DNA of 64,000 nt from Phoronis australis (GCA_002633005.1 NMRA01000160.1:373337-437336), one strand, 5' to 3'; shown: positions 32,284 through 45,467, counted from the first letter of the stretch. The notes: generated from the letters alone by a model not told the origin. Made by a program: numbers and translations.

Positions 32284-32594
32284 CTGAAATTCAACGGTCA
32301 GTCAAGTTGCAGTGAGCACCAGGCCAAATGACCAACATCGATAGCAGAATTACACGACTTATCATCAAAGTAAGGTGCAACTGGATATTGCAGTATTGAT
32401 AGACACTTGAGAAGTGAAGGTACACTCCACAAGAGGTTTGTAGGTTTCTGTGTATTGGCAGACAGAGAGACTGACGTCAACAAACAGACCTGATAAAAGT
32501 GTAACCAGAGGACCGGACTAAGCAAGTTAGATATCTGCAATTAAAATTCACATCTGCCACGTTTCATTAAGAACCCTTGACGTATGTAAAATAT

Positions 32595-32728
32595 TTAGAC
32601 GTTAATTAAATCAGTTTTTGGCCACAGTAAGATTAAAAAGTGATCCTGATGATGTCTAATGAAAAGAAGAAACGTTGAATTGAACATGAACTTTTTTATT
32701 TGTGCGGCGATCGTCCGGTTTTTATTAT
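32595..32728 (+). repeat. Inverted-end repeat with hammerhead-like core, copy 3
   Basis: It shares the upstream GTTAATTAAATCAGTTTTTG and the downstream tail TTATTTGTGCGGCGATCGTC with the copy at 30769-30945. CTGATGA is kept at about 32645, but the stem is eroded (GTCTA against AAGAA). Confidence 0.5.
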
Positions 32729-33279
32729 TTAGACGATATCTTGTATTGCAAAATTGCCTCTACGTGGCACAGCAGTAGTCATATACATCCGAATAATGAA
32801 ATCGCGTAAAGATAACGTGAAAAATGAACCATTTAGAAGTTGCTACTGTCAGAAAATATTGGTTTCCCAAATGTGAGTTATCGGCACAGATGCACGGAAA
32901 TTTTGATCAAAATGCTATCAAAATTACCGTAACAAGAGCAGTGGTGAGCTTAAATCCAGAAGAACACCATGAGAGGACGTTCACCAACACCACGCCATAA
33001 TACAATCCGTCTCAAGACAGCCGTATACAAGCGAAAGAAACGTTGACACCGCAAAGCATGCTAGGTAAAAAAGACTAATTCATTTGGTAATGCCTATTTC
33101 TATCATAAATAGGACCGTCCCGGGTTACACAGCGACACTTGAATCTCGCTGTATTTACCCACAATGCCGCAATATCCGTCGAGCACTTATAAAGTCTTGG
33201 CGTTTTCGCGCCATTGGAGTTACACGTGTTCTTTGTTGTTGGTTGTTCTCGGCTTCATTACTTAATCTGTCGGTCTGGT

Positions 33280-33570
33280 ATGCCAATAAAGCACTACTGC
33301 TGCACTGTGGGCTCCAACTCTGGCTGGAGGAAGTTGGATAAATTTGACAGATATCTGTGGACAAGTTCGCCACCTTCCAGATATCAACCAAAGAGAAGAA
33401 AATTCTGAGATAGTGGAGAAGGCACTGTTCGTCGGGTTAAAATTGAACCAAAGCGAATCGAATTTCTTGAAGATATCGTCCAATTCCGGCTCTTTCAGAC
33501 GGTTGGCATCAGAATATTTTCACGGCCATACACTTCGATGGTTTTCGACATGACCTGTGAAAATGTGCCT
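33280..33570 (+). pseudogene. Possible THAP-domain relic
   Basis: From the ATG at 33280 the frame reads MPIKHYCCTVGSNSGWRKLD, which resembles the start of THAP zinc fingers (short N-terminus, CC..G, then basic residues); the second expected Cys is Ser. After a frame change, LPDINQREE appears, similar to the middle of such domains. A 17-bp stretch near 33064 (GGTAAAAAAGACTAATT) also occurs near the right end of the THAP element at 51373-53094. Weak evidence. Confidence 0.35.
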
Positions 33571-33849
33571 CACTTTTCAAAACTAGGTCAATGAGAACAT
33601 CGACCTTTCTTACCTCTGGGACAAGGGAATCCTTCTATTGCCTTGTAATCCAAGACGGCTTTATTGTAATGTATACGGAATTCACAGGATGCTTGTAATC
33701 ATAAAATCTTAGGGATTTTTGGAAATATTCTGTTCAGGACACTACCACAACGATAGCGCTGCGTGACCATGCCAAACTCGCAAGAAACTAGCCGTAAGGC
33801 GAAATAAGCCTCCATGTCTCTTTAGAGTAATTTTCATAAGGGAACCTAC

Positions 33850-33954
33850 CCTGGCACTGAGTTCCATTCAGTGGAATGACCTTGCCGTTTTCTTTACAAG
33901 AACATAACTCTCCATACATGCTTTTAAACTCTTCGGTGCATACTGTTGAGTTCT
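33850..33954 (-). CDS. Giant protein, exon 12: unfamiliar cysteine module, copy 1
   Basis: A 105-nt exon, phase 1 at both ends (acceptor TTTTAG, donor AGG/GTAGGT). It encodes ENSTVCTEEFKSMYGELCSC then KENGKVIPLNGTQCQG. The spacing and NG...PLNGTxC end match exons 15 and 16. It sits between two EGF exons. Confidence 0.75.
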
Positions 33955-34723
33955 CTAAAACGAATCGAAATAACATAAGTGAATGAGTTCACCACAAGTG
34001 TCAATGTTATTTTTTACCAAGTGGCATATATCTCTTAACTTTTTAGAACATTCCTCTCCTACACTATATATGACATAAAGGCTATGCAAGTGTCTTCTAT
34101 TCATTGCGAATGTAATATGCTGCTAGTCCCGTGGTGCCACTGCCTGACGATAGCCACAGTGTTGCCTGACCTTCGACTGGGATAATTCGTTGATTGCAAT
34201 ATTTGACCAAAGAATAACCCCATTCGAAGAATTCACGAGCAATGAGTTGATGGAGCACCAATTAAGTCAACTTGAAATTGTTACTTCAATCTGGAATAAA
34301 TCATGTTTTTGGCAGTGAAACTTTCCGTTTGGACAATCTATGGACTGTATTCAATCGATGGTTCTGCGATACGCAATTATGAACGTCAACTCACCGTTTT
34401 AATACAGAGCTACGCAAAGTGTTGATGTGTGCCCGTCGTGTACATCGCACGCAGCGCAGATAAAAAAGGTGCACGTGATCGTTATTTTAAGCACTCCCAC
34501 TAAACTGCAATGCCAGTATACTTAATAGTACTCTAGGGGATGCAAAGCAAGTCATTGCACTATGTTGTGACCATCAATGAATTTGATTGCTACATGTTTT
34601 CAACTAGTTGTGCTCAACATCTTGAAACGTGTTTTCTGTTAATATTTCTGTGAATTCAATCAAAACGCTGTAATGAACAGCTATGCTCGTACAGGTTGAT
34701 TATTTCTGTTTTCATCCACTCAC

Positions 34724-34852
34724 CATCGCAAGTAACGTTTCCCGCACCACCTGACAATTCACTTCCTGCGCCACAAGCACAATAATATCCGCCTATCGTG
34801 TTGATGCATATATCCTGACAGCCACCGTTATTTGTCAAACACTCATTGACGT
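34724..34852 (-). CDS. Giant protein, exon 11: calcium-binding-type EGF domain
   Basis: A 129-nt exon, phase 1 at both ends (acceptor TTTGCAG, donor ATG/GTGAGT). It reads DVNECLTNNGGCQDICINTI then GGYYCACGAGSELSGG and VTCDG. It is a clear six-Cys cbEGF and the first module after the collagen region. Confidence 0.9.
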
Positions 34853-36648
34853 CTGCAAAAGAATGTGAGAGCATAATGCAGTGAATACATTTGCCATTAT
34901 GATATTACTATGTGAACAGCCGATGCAGAAAACAGGGCAACCAGGTAGCAATTGTTCGTCTTTAATCTTATTCCAAAAATAGTAATTTGAGCGGGCAAGA
35001 GCATTTGACACGGCAATCCGTAGCGTTATGAGAGTAAAAACGATTTCTGCTCGTTCCACTTTCAATTTCTGGTGAGCTAGACGGAATGAGTTAACGAAGA
35101 CGATTCGCAATTTATGTCTAACAAAAATGTGTGGCGTTAGGTCTGAATCATTTGAGTACGTACCCCAAAGGGCAACCGAGGTGATTGTATGACGTGATGC
35201 AGAGGCGAGTCCAGGAATTTAAGTTGAGGGGTAATTAATGGTCAGACAGCCATGTTAAACCACCCACACCTTGGTGAAAACTCAGAGACTTGAGAGATTA
35301 GATGTAACACTCGTGTGGCTTTGTCATGGTAGTCGCGCTCGAGATGTCAGTGGAAGTACTTTTGGTTGAATTAGTGACAAGAATTGATCAGAATTCTGAT
35401 ACTCTCTGGAATATCGACCACGAAACAGGTGAGTACGCACACGAAAAAAACTTGTGAATCAAATTAACTAACCTGTAGCTTAATCAGAGCTCTGAATAAA
35501 TTAGGGATCCCAACTTGAAGCTGGAGGTACAATTTTAAAGTTGGGGTGGGCTCTGTTAAAGTTCGGAAAGTTTGGCGCCCATCAGCCTGACAGGCCAAGA
35601 CCGTGGGATTAAGGCAATCAGACGGCCTAGCAGAGAAGGGAACGGTTGGAAAATTGTGAACCAGTATAGCACAAATATCGAACGGGTATAGTCTAAGGAT
35701 AAAATCGAACATGCAAATAACATAGAGTGCTCAAACTGTAAGGCACTTAATTACCGTCCAGTGTATCACGCGTTGTGCAAGTATCACACTTCAACTGCTT
35801 CCGGTGCTTCGTCAAACATGACGCAGTTGAACTACTTTGCGATCTTACCGGAGACAAACAATAGTCAGTTGGTTGCTTGTCACAGCGACGGCTGAGGTGG
35901 AACTGCATGTACTCACGATCCAGTCATATTTTCAAACCCATGACTTCATGAGTACCGTTTTGGCACTTTCAGGAAGGACCCAGTGTCGGGTGTCTGAATT
36001 TTTGGGATTCAGGCGGGCTCCCAAGTTCATTTCAATTTTCAAATCCACTCGAGGTTCGGAATGACAGTGCTTCTGCTGGTGTCTGGATGGACGACGGAAA
36101 TTTTTTGAAGTATCGGATGATGTTTTTAGTTTGGGAACCCAGAGAGAAACACGAGGGCTTATATTAAGTTTCCAGAACAACCTAAGAATGCATGGTGTAC
36201 ACTATTAGTATATTCTAAAAGCAAGAAATTGTCTCCAATGGATAGGCACGGGTCTGTTGCCGAATAGACATCGGCAGTAGTTCAGAGCCGCGGCATAAGC
36301 ATGGATGCTGATAGACTGAAATTTTATTTCAGCACTGACGAAACTCCTGCTTAAAACCCGACGGATTTAGAAAAGCAGTACGATGTCCCATTTGGACCCC
36401 TCTAAAGACGTTACTGTTGATGGGAGGATTTTAGTGAAAACGCTGTGAATCACCTCTACGCTGAATCTACCAGTCGCAAACAAGCCCCACATATGCAGGC
36501 GCGGTGTAAATCTTCGCCCAGATCACATGTGAGCTGCGGGTGGTACTAATACAAAGTAGAACTAACGACAGATCAAAATCCAGTATGTTGCCGGTAAATC
36601 GGAAAATGGTTATTATCTAACTCTTCTTGATTCTTTAAGATGACTTAC
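34853..36648. other. Intron 10 of the giant gene
   Basis: About 1.8 kb with no exon, structural repeat or recognisable element. Short open frames lack splice context and known motifs. Confidence 0.45.
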
Positions 36649-36684
36649 CGGAGTTCCCGGGAATACCCGGCAGGCCGCGTTCAC
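36649..36684 (-). CDS. Giant protein, exon 10: 12-residue collagen-like microexon
   Basis: A 36-nt exon, phase 1 at both ends (acceptor TTTTCAG, donor CCG/GTAAGT). It encodes GERGLPGIPGNS, four Gly-X-Y triplets continuing the helix of exon 9 in register. The size is in the range of ordinary collagen exons, in contrast with the 6.9-kb exon beside it. Confidence 0.75.
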
Positions 36685-37064
36685 CTGAAAAGGTAAATAC
36701 AGAATGTGGTGAGTCATCGTAAATTATTGCCGCAACAATTTTGCCTAAGGTTACCAAAATATCAGCTTGAACAGCTCTGAATCAAAATTGATTTTTTTTT
36801 CTCGAAAAGCGTGTCGTCTATATTAAATGCAGGCATGTGAACTCTGGATGCAACGACGGTATCCAGTGACACTCTGCTTAAAATAAAATTGGGGTGTTCA
36901 ACTTGAAGAAGCTATTTGATATGCAAATTTTTAATGAAAAATATATAAACGTTATTTTTTATTCAGACCCCATTTTTGTAATAAGTACAACACCATGTTG
37001 TTATGCTCGTACGGCGATTGGTTTTTGCAAACATAGTCAGTGTATCCAAGAAAAGAAGTCTTAC

Positions 37065-40000
37065 CTTGAATGCCTTGTGGCCCTTGGTTTCCTTGTGAAC
37101 CAGGTAAACCCTGCTGGCCGCGTGCACCGGACAATCCAGGAGCACCGGTGGCTCCCACACTTCCTGGCGCACCAGTTGCCCCAACAGCTCCAGGCATTCC
37201 TTCAGGTCCAACGGGTCCAGCAGCACCACTGGATCCGGGAGCACCCGTGGCTCCAACAGCACCTGGGGGTCCCGCTGAACCTTGTGCGCCCGTGGCTCCT
37301 ACAGCTCCGGAAACACCAATCGATCCTTTAGCTCCAACTTCACCTTTGGCACCTTGACTACCCCTCTGACCCTGAGCTCCAGGTAAACCAGTGGCTCCGA
37401 CTGCTCCTGACACCCCAGGAACACCATTCGTCCCCGCAGGTCCCCGTGCTCCTGATGAACCTTTTGCACCAATACTACCCTTTGCACCAGGAGATCCAGT
37501 GGCCCCAACTAGTCCAGGCTCACCCTTTTGGCCATTTGTTCCGTCAGCACCCCTTGATCCTGGAAGGCCAGTTGCGCCTCTTACCCCAGATGATCCTTTT
37601 ACACCAGCTTCTCCCTTAGAACCTGGTGCACCAGTTGCTCCAACAGCACCTGATACTCCAGGAGCTCCAGTAGCACCAACCGCTCCTGCGGCACCTCTTG
37701 CACCTGATAAACCAGTAGCTCCAACCTGGCCAGGGGCACCAGTTGCACCGACGGCACCTTTTGATCCAGCCAAGCCTTTCAAACCTTGATCACCTTTCTG
37801 TCCAGGTGAACCTGTAGCCCCTACAGGTCCATTATTACCAGGATTTCCACTAGGACCTCTTGCACCAGATTCACCTTTGGCACCTTTGGCTCCAGAATTT
37901 CCTACCGCACCCTGCGAACCTGTGGCACCTACAACACCAGGCAAGCCACGTTGGCCTTGTGCGCCGACTTCACCCTTAGCACCAGGTGCGCCAGTCGCAC
38001 CAACCTGTCCCTTTGGTCCCTGCGATCCAGGTAACCCTGTTGCTCCAATAGCTCCAGAAACACCACGATCTCCTTGAGAACCTTTTGCACCGGACTGTCC
38101 GATTGAACCAGGTAAGCCAGTGGCCCCCACAACTCCTGGATTTCCTTTTGCCCCAGGAAGGCCAGTTGGTCCAACTGCCCCAACTGCTCCAGATGCTCCC
38201 TTTGCACCAGCTATTCCTTGCAATCCCCTGTCACCCTTCGGACCTTGCGCACCTGCTCCACCAGGTAAACCAGTTGCACCGACGGCACCGGAAACACCAG
38301 GAACGCCACGTTCACCAGTGGCACCTTTAGGGCCTGGTTGTCCCACATTACCTTGAGCCCCTGAAACACCACGTACACCAGGCTCACCCTTGGAGCCTGC
38401 GAGACCAGTTGCTCCCACTGCTCCGCTGATGCCTTGTATTCCAGAATTTCCTTTGGATCCTGGGAGACCGGTTGCCCCTACAGATCCAGCTACACCAGGC
38501 GACCCCTTGGAGCCTTTAGAACCAGGTAATCCTGTTGATCCTACTGCGCCTGGTTGTCCAGTATTTCCTTTAGGACCCACAGCACCGCTTACACCAGAGG
38601 CACCCTTGGAACCAGGTGAACCTGTCGCCCCCTGCAAACCAGTCGCGCCAACTGGACCTCGCACTCCAGACGAACCTTTGCTTCCAACAGATCCTTTTGA
38701 ACCCTGAATACCGGGTAATCCTCTTGCTCCGACATCGCCTTTATCACCTCTAGAACCTTTCGCACCGGCTACACCAGCCACACCAGACACTCCAGGTGCA
38801 CCTTTGGAACCCTTGATACCTTGTAGTCCAGTTGATCCTACTGCACCAGAGACCCCGCGGTTACCAGGGGCACCAGTGGCACCAACTTCACCCCGTTGAC
38901 CTGGTAAACCACGTAAACCAGTATCCCCCTTTGACCCCTTGTTTCCGGTGTTCCCTTGTACTCCTGAGTCTCCTTTAGCACCCTTTGCCCCATTTATTCC
39001 TGGTAAACCAGTGGCACCAATTGCCCCTGACGGCCCTTGCACACCTGGTAGTCCGGTTGCGCCGGCTGCTCCTTGTGCTCCAGTAGCACCGACTCGTCCT
39101 TGAGAGCCTTGTGCTCCTGTAGCCCCGACTGGACCAGATACTCCAGGAGCACCAGTTGATCCTTGTTCGCCCTTGCTGCCAACCGAGCCTTTACTGCCAG
39201 GTAGGCCTGTAGCTCCCTGTGGGCCGCTGCCTCCTTGAAGTCCTGTTTCACCTTTCTGTCCAGTATTCCCTTTAGCACCAGCAACTCCTTGAGAACCTTT
39301 AGGTCCAGAGACTCCTTGCGAACCTTTACTACCCTTTGATCCTTGGTTACCTTTCGGTCCGGATGGTCCCTGTGTACCTGGTAACCCAGTTGCTCCCACA
39401 GGACCAGACACGCCAGGCACACCCACATTACCTTTCTGGCCAGGATTTCCCTGGGCTCCAGTAGCACCAACACCCCCTGGATTTCCAGGGTTACCTCGAG
39501 CGCCGGACGCTCCTTTAACACCAGGCAAACCAGTAGCGCCAACTGCTCCAGAACGTCCAGTAGAACCCGTTGCTCCAACACTCCCTTGCGCGCCTGGCAA
39601 TCCCGTGGCACCAACAGGGCCAGAAATTCCAGGATTTCCTTTTTGACCAACACTTCCAGTAGCTCCAACAGCACCAGATGCACCCTTTTCACCTTTATTG
39701 CCAGTATTTCCTTGAGCGCCTTTGATACCGGGAAGTCCAGTGCTACCTTGTGAACCTGTGGCACCGACCGATCCTTTCGAGCCTTTGGCACCAGCGGAAC
39801 CAGTAGCTCCGACTGATCCACTGGGTCCACTAGGCCCGCGTGAGCCCTTGACACCCTGCAAGCCAGTGGATCCAACAGCACCAGAAACACCACGTGCACC
39901 CTTAGCTCCTTTTTGCCCCGTGGCCCCTTTAGCGCCAGTGATTCCTATTCCAGATGCACCCGGTGCCCCGGTTGCACCTACAGGTCCAGAAACGCCAGGC

Positions 40001-43000
40001 GCACCTTTTCCCCCGACTTCACCTTTGGCACCGGATGTGCCTGTGGCTCCGACAGATCCTTTCGATCCCTTAGTACCCGGGTTTCCGATGGTTCCAGGGA
40101 GACCAGTTGCACCTGCGGCGCCAACTGCACCCTTTGCTCCAGAAAAGCCGGTCGCACCAACGACACCTTTCTCGCCTGTAGAACCTTTCTGACCTTTTAC
40201 ACCTTGTGCACCAGTTGCGCCGACAGCACCTGAGGGACCTTGGTTACCCTGAGATCCTTTAACACCAGGCACTCCTGTTGCCCCAACTGCACCACTTGAC
40301 CCTTTAGAACCTTTCTGTCCCTCATCCCCACGAATACCTTGCAAGCCCGTTGAACCAACTTGACCTGTAGAACCTTTGGCACCAGACGCACCTACAGATC
40401 CCTTTGGTCCTGGACTTCCGGTGGCTCCCACCTGACCAGGTGCTCCGGTAGAACCAAATTCTCCTTTCGACCCTACAGGACCTTGTATACCTGGAACACC
40501 TACTGAACCTTTCTCTCCTGTGTCACCTTTAGCACCTTGAGTTCCAGGAATGCCAGTACTACCAAACGAACCTTTATCACCTTTTGCACCCGATACACCG
40601 GAGACGCCTTTTACACCAGGTGAGCCTGTAGCACCCACCTGTCCCTTTAATCCAGGTAAGCCCGTCGCTCCCACCACACCAGACTGTCCTTTAGAGCCTT
40701 TGGGACCAACCACACCTGATACACCTTTTGAACCCGTGTCTCCTTTAGTACCTTTGAGTCCGACTTCACCCTTTGATCCAGGTGCACCATTGTTACCTTT
40801 TGGTCCCTCGGGGCCTGTAGCTCCTATGCTTCCTTTGGTGCCCGTTGCTCCCTTCGCCCCTGAAACACCACGTTGTCCAGTCTCGCCTTTCAAACCTGGA
40901 AATCCGGCGGTGCCTACCGAACCGGTAATTCCAGGGGCCCCTGTTGCACCCACAGGTCCTCGATCACCGGTATTCCCCTTGGACCCTGTTGAGCCAGTTG
41001 CACCAACTACCCCTGGGACACCCTTAACACCAACATCACCTTTGGAACCTTTGGAACCTTTGGAACCTTGCACTCCTGAATTGCCTTTGGCTCCTTTAGG
41101 ACCAACATTACCTTGACCACCAGGTAACCCCGTTGCACCAGTCTGTCCAGTTTGTCCTTTGGAACCCTTCGGGCCCTCATTCCCACTTGATCCTTTTGCT
41201 CCAGCAAAACCAGGTAATCCAGTGGCCCCAGTCGATCCATCTGAACCCCGTGAACCTGGGTTTCCAGTGGCACCAATTGCTCCGGATTCACCTTTTGACC
41301 CTTTCGTGCCGGTATTACCCAATTCACCTTTCGTGCCTTTTTCACCTTGGTTTCCTTTCACTCCAGGTAAACCTGTGGCACCCGTACGTCCAGCCACTCC
41401 AGATGACCCTTTAGATCCTTTACTACCAGTAATGCCTTGGTTTCCTTGGTCACCTTTGTTACCCTTCAATCCAGAAAAACCAGTGCTACCCACCTCTCCT
41501 TTTGGCCCAGTAGCACCAGGTGCACCCTTACTTCCAACAGCTCCTTTTTGACCTTGGGCACCAGTCAATCCACGATTACCTTTCTGACCAACAGCGCCTA
41601 CTGTTCCTTTCTCTCCTTTTTGTCCTGTGTTTCCTTGAGACCCAGTAGGACCCACTTGTCCGGTCTGGCCTTTCTCGCCTTGTGTTCCTGTTTGCCCCAC
41701 TGAACCTTTTTCACCCTTGCTACCTGTAGTACCTTGGGATCCTTTTGAGCCAGCCGCACCTGTTTGTCCTGTCAACCCAGGATTACCTCGATCCCCTTTT
41801 GTACCCTTAACACCTTGCTGACCAGTTGGCCCCACAGCGCCAGTAGGTCCTTCCGCACCGCGGTCACCTTTGTTGCCCGTGTTTCCTTTTGACCCGGTGA
41901 TGCCTTGGGTGCCCTTATTGCCTTTAGCACCAGAAAAACCTGTGGCGCCCACAGCTCCTGTATTGCCAGTTGCACCTACATTTCCCTTTGGTCCCTGGAC
42001 ACCAGTTCGTCCTGTGGCACCAACTTGCCCAGTTTCTCCTTTTTGTCCCTGTCTACCCTCGGCACCAGTTTGTCCCTGAATACCCTTTGCCCCTTTTGAT
42101 CCTGGTAGACCAGTTGCACCAGTTAATCCTGATGACCCCTTGGCTCCAACTGAACCTTTTTGACCCGTTGCACCTTTAGTACCCGTTTGTCCCGGATTTC
42201 CTTGAGCTCCAGGCAAACCTCTATCACCAGTTGCACCTTTTTGGCCAGGTGAGCCAATTGAGCCTTTTGCACCTGTTTGACCGGTGGACCCTTGGTTTCC
42301 TTTAGCTCCTGGGAGTCCAGTGGCACCTGTTCTTCCAACAGCCCCAGTTGCGCCAGGCACACCAATAGGCCCCTGGACACCAGTTTGTCCCGTGACACCG
42401 CGTTCGCCTTTGGTACCTTTTTGACCAGTTGTTCCGGCGTTTCCTTTGGCACCAGGCAAGCCGGTAGCTCCAGTATTACCGGTTTGTCCTCTCGATCCCG
42501 GATTGCCTGCTTGACCAGGTAGTCCTGTGGCACCAACTGTTCCAGTTGATCCTTGTGAACCCTTGGGACCTTGTTGACCGATTTCACCTTTAGAGCCTTT
42601 ACTTCCTTGTGCCCCAGTGTTACCGTTGCTACCTTTAGTGCCTTTAGGCCCTGCTTCACCAGGTATACCTGAAGAACCCTTTGCTCCGGTATTGCCAGGA
42701 GCACCAATGCTACCCTTGATGCCAGCTTTGCCTTTTACACCAGGGAGTCCAGTGGCGCCAGTTGCTCCAACGTTGCCTGTATTCCCAGTATTTCCTTTAG
42801 GCCCTGTTGCCCCTTGTTGTCCAGTGGCACCCTTTTGGCCAGTTTCACCTCCTGCTCCTTTCTGCCCCTGTGCTCCAGTTGCACCCTGGTTACCAGGAGT
42901 TCCACGCTCACCCTTTGCACCATTGTTGCCCTTTGGTCCAGTCTGCCCTTGGGAGCCGGCTGAACCAGGTAAACCAGTATCACCCCGTGAGCCTTTTTGA

Positions 43001-43961
43001 CCAGAAGATCCTTTAGGACCTTGACTACCTGTGTTACCTGGCACTCCCGTTGAGCCAACGCTACCTTTTGCACCTGGTGTACCTGTTGATCCTTTGTCAC
43101 CCTTGACACCATCACTGCCAGATTGGCCAGTAGCACCCTTTATTCCAGGCTCTCCTTTTTGACCAGATTCGCCCTTGCTACCTTGTACACCTGTGTTGCC
43201 TCTAGCTCCAGTGTTTCCAGGTTGCCCAGCTGAGCCCTTGACTCCTGGTGCACCAACTGAACCTTTGTTTCCGTCTACACCTGGTGCACCTTGGACACCT
43301 TTAGACCCTGTCTGGCCGGGGGTACCAGATGCTCCCTTAGCTCCTTTCTCCCCTTGCGAACCAGCCTCTCCCCTAGCACCAGTGCTTCCTTGAGACCCTT
43401 TAGGACCAGGTGGTCCAGAAACACCAGTCGAACCTTGGGAACCAGGGGGCCCTGCATTTCCTGGCGTGCCCTGAGGTCCTTGTGCTCCAGGACTTCCACG
43501 TACACCCGTAGCGCCGATTTGTCCAGGTACTCCTGCTATACCTTTCGCGCCTGTGGACCCCGTGTTACCCTGGTTGCCCTTTAAACCTTGTACCCCCGGT
43601 GGTCCAGGAAGTCCTATGGAACCTCCGTCACCTTTGGGACCTGGGGGTCCCTGAACACCAGTATTGCCTTGTATCCCCGGATTTCCAGTTTGGCCAGGGT
43701 TTCCATTAGTGCCAGGTTCACCTTTCGCACCCTTTGGTCCTGTTGCACCTCTTGCACCACCAGTCCCGGTTCCACTTCCAGGTGGACCTGCTGCACCAGG
43801 CTCACCCTTCTGACCTTGAGCACCACCTTGCCCAGGAGGACCATTTTGACCAGGTGGCCCAGGTGGACCAGCGGAACCTTTAGCTCCAGTTTGACCAGGT
43901 GGACCTGGGGGACCCGTACTTCCACCGCTTGACCCTCCACCTGATCCGCCGCCGCTGATAT
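37065..43961 (-). CDS. Giant protein, exon 9: 2299-residue collagen-like region in a single exon
   Basis: The reading frame is open from an acceptor at 43961 (TTTATAG) to a donor at 37065 (CAAG/GTAAGA): 6897 nt, phase 1 at both ends. It begins ISGGGSGGGSSGGSTG and then consists almost entirely of Gly-X-Y triplets, about 760 of them, with recurring units such as GATGLPGAKG and GVSGAVGATG. Two register breaks are visible: GPPGSGTGTGGARG near the start and GASGIGITG near 39945. Thr and Lys are very common in the third position and Pro is comparatively sparse. RGD occurs at least three times (for example KGSRGDTGLPG near 42985), offering possible integrin contacts. Ordinary fibrillar collagens have about 1014 helical residues spread over many small exons. 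The extracellular, trimeric nature is inferred. The first internal Met, at 43044, is not a start. Confidence 0.93.
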
Positions 43962-45467
43962 CTATAAATCAAAAACAGTCTTTGTACCAATATAGTTGCA
44001 AGAAATAAAATGTAGTGTTGAGACGGACACACCACCTTCTGTAGAGAATGAAAATTTCATGACATGTAGGTAAAGAGTCAATAAAACCGCAGTTTTTGTC
44101 AAAAATAAACTTTGGGTTTGTCTACTTTCTGGTTACATACATGTATTGTTCTGAAGATTACAAATGATTTCATAGCTTCAGATGAAATGAGCATCGTTAT
44201 CGCTTTAGAACAGGCCCATGGCGGGTTAGTGTCAGTTGCCAAGGTGTTGGAGCGGTCAGGGAAATTTATTTATTGTAACCACGGTTTATTAAAACTAAGG
44301 ATGAATCCATCTGGAAATGAATACGTTATGTCGTCTCCTTGATAGAAATTTATTGGCCAAACTTTGTGACAAGAGCAAAGCGGAGCGTTGAAATGCGCCC
44401 ACGAATGGTGTGCTTTTAGGTATTTATTTGTATCATAAAAATGACCACTAGATGGTGCAAAAACATACAATCCATCCACAGTGTCCGTTGGATCCGTCTG
44501 AAAGTCATCGTCGTCTGTTGTTATCTTCATATCAATACACTTACTAAATTTAGTAAAGATCCTGCAAGGGGTTTAGGAGATACAACTGCGGGCGCAAAAC
44601 AAAACTACCACAAGGAGGCGCCACAGTAGTCAGTCACAATCGTCAAAAGTTGTCTTCACACTGAGAACATATATGCCAATTTTCAAATGATTTGGTTGAT
44701 ACAGGGGTGGACACCAAAAACAAGATTTGAAAACAGCAAAAATGGCCACTAGGTAGTGCAAAATACCTCAATTCCATCTAAAAAACAGGAAGATAGCGTC
44801 ATCACACCAATAGATGCCTATATTCAAAATTTTATGAAAATCTGTTGAGGACCTTTGAAGATACTGAGTCAAACGTAAAAAAATAAAATTGCCACAAGGG
44901 GGCACAGCAGTAGTCAGATCTATCCGAAAGTCGTCGTCATCCGTAGTCAACATCATTTAAATAAACTTGCTAAATTAAGTAAATATCCTACGAACGGTTT
45001 AGGAGATACATTCATAGACGCAACAAAAACAAAACTGCCACTAGGAGGCGTCACAGTGGTCGAAATCGTCGGAAAATCATCGTCAACCGTCCTCTTCATA
45101 GTAAACACAAACATGCCAATTTTCACAATCATCCCTTGAGCAGTTAGGTTGATAGAGGGGTGAACGCAAAAAATAGACACGAAAACAGTAAAAAAGGCCA
45201 CTAATTGGCGCAAACTACGTCGAGTCCATCCAAAACGGGAGGACAGCGTCATCTTACTAATAGGTGCCTACAGACCAAATTTTTTCATGAAAATTCGTTC
45301 AAGACTTTTGAAGATAGAAAAGTAAGCGTAAAAAACTGAAATTGCCACTAGGGGGCACACCGGTAGTCGGATCCGTCCGAAAGTTCGCTCGTGCCGTTCC
45401 ATTTATGAAATGAATATATATGCCAAATTCCATGAACGTATGTCAAAGGGTTTTGAAGATGGAGCAG

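Noticed and set aside
36952-43044. Treating the Met at 43044 as the start and the stop at 36952 as the end of a 2030-residue collagen
   Set aside because: The Gly-X-Y frame is open upstream to an acceptor at 43961, and the residues after 37065 are intronic, following a canonical donor.
37070-43393. Many plus-strand Pro-rich open frames (for example 38120-38356 and 40550-41116)
   Set aside because: They are antisense shadows of the Gly-X-Y codons of exon 9; they have no splice or start context of their own.
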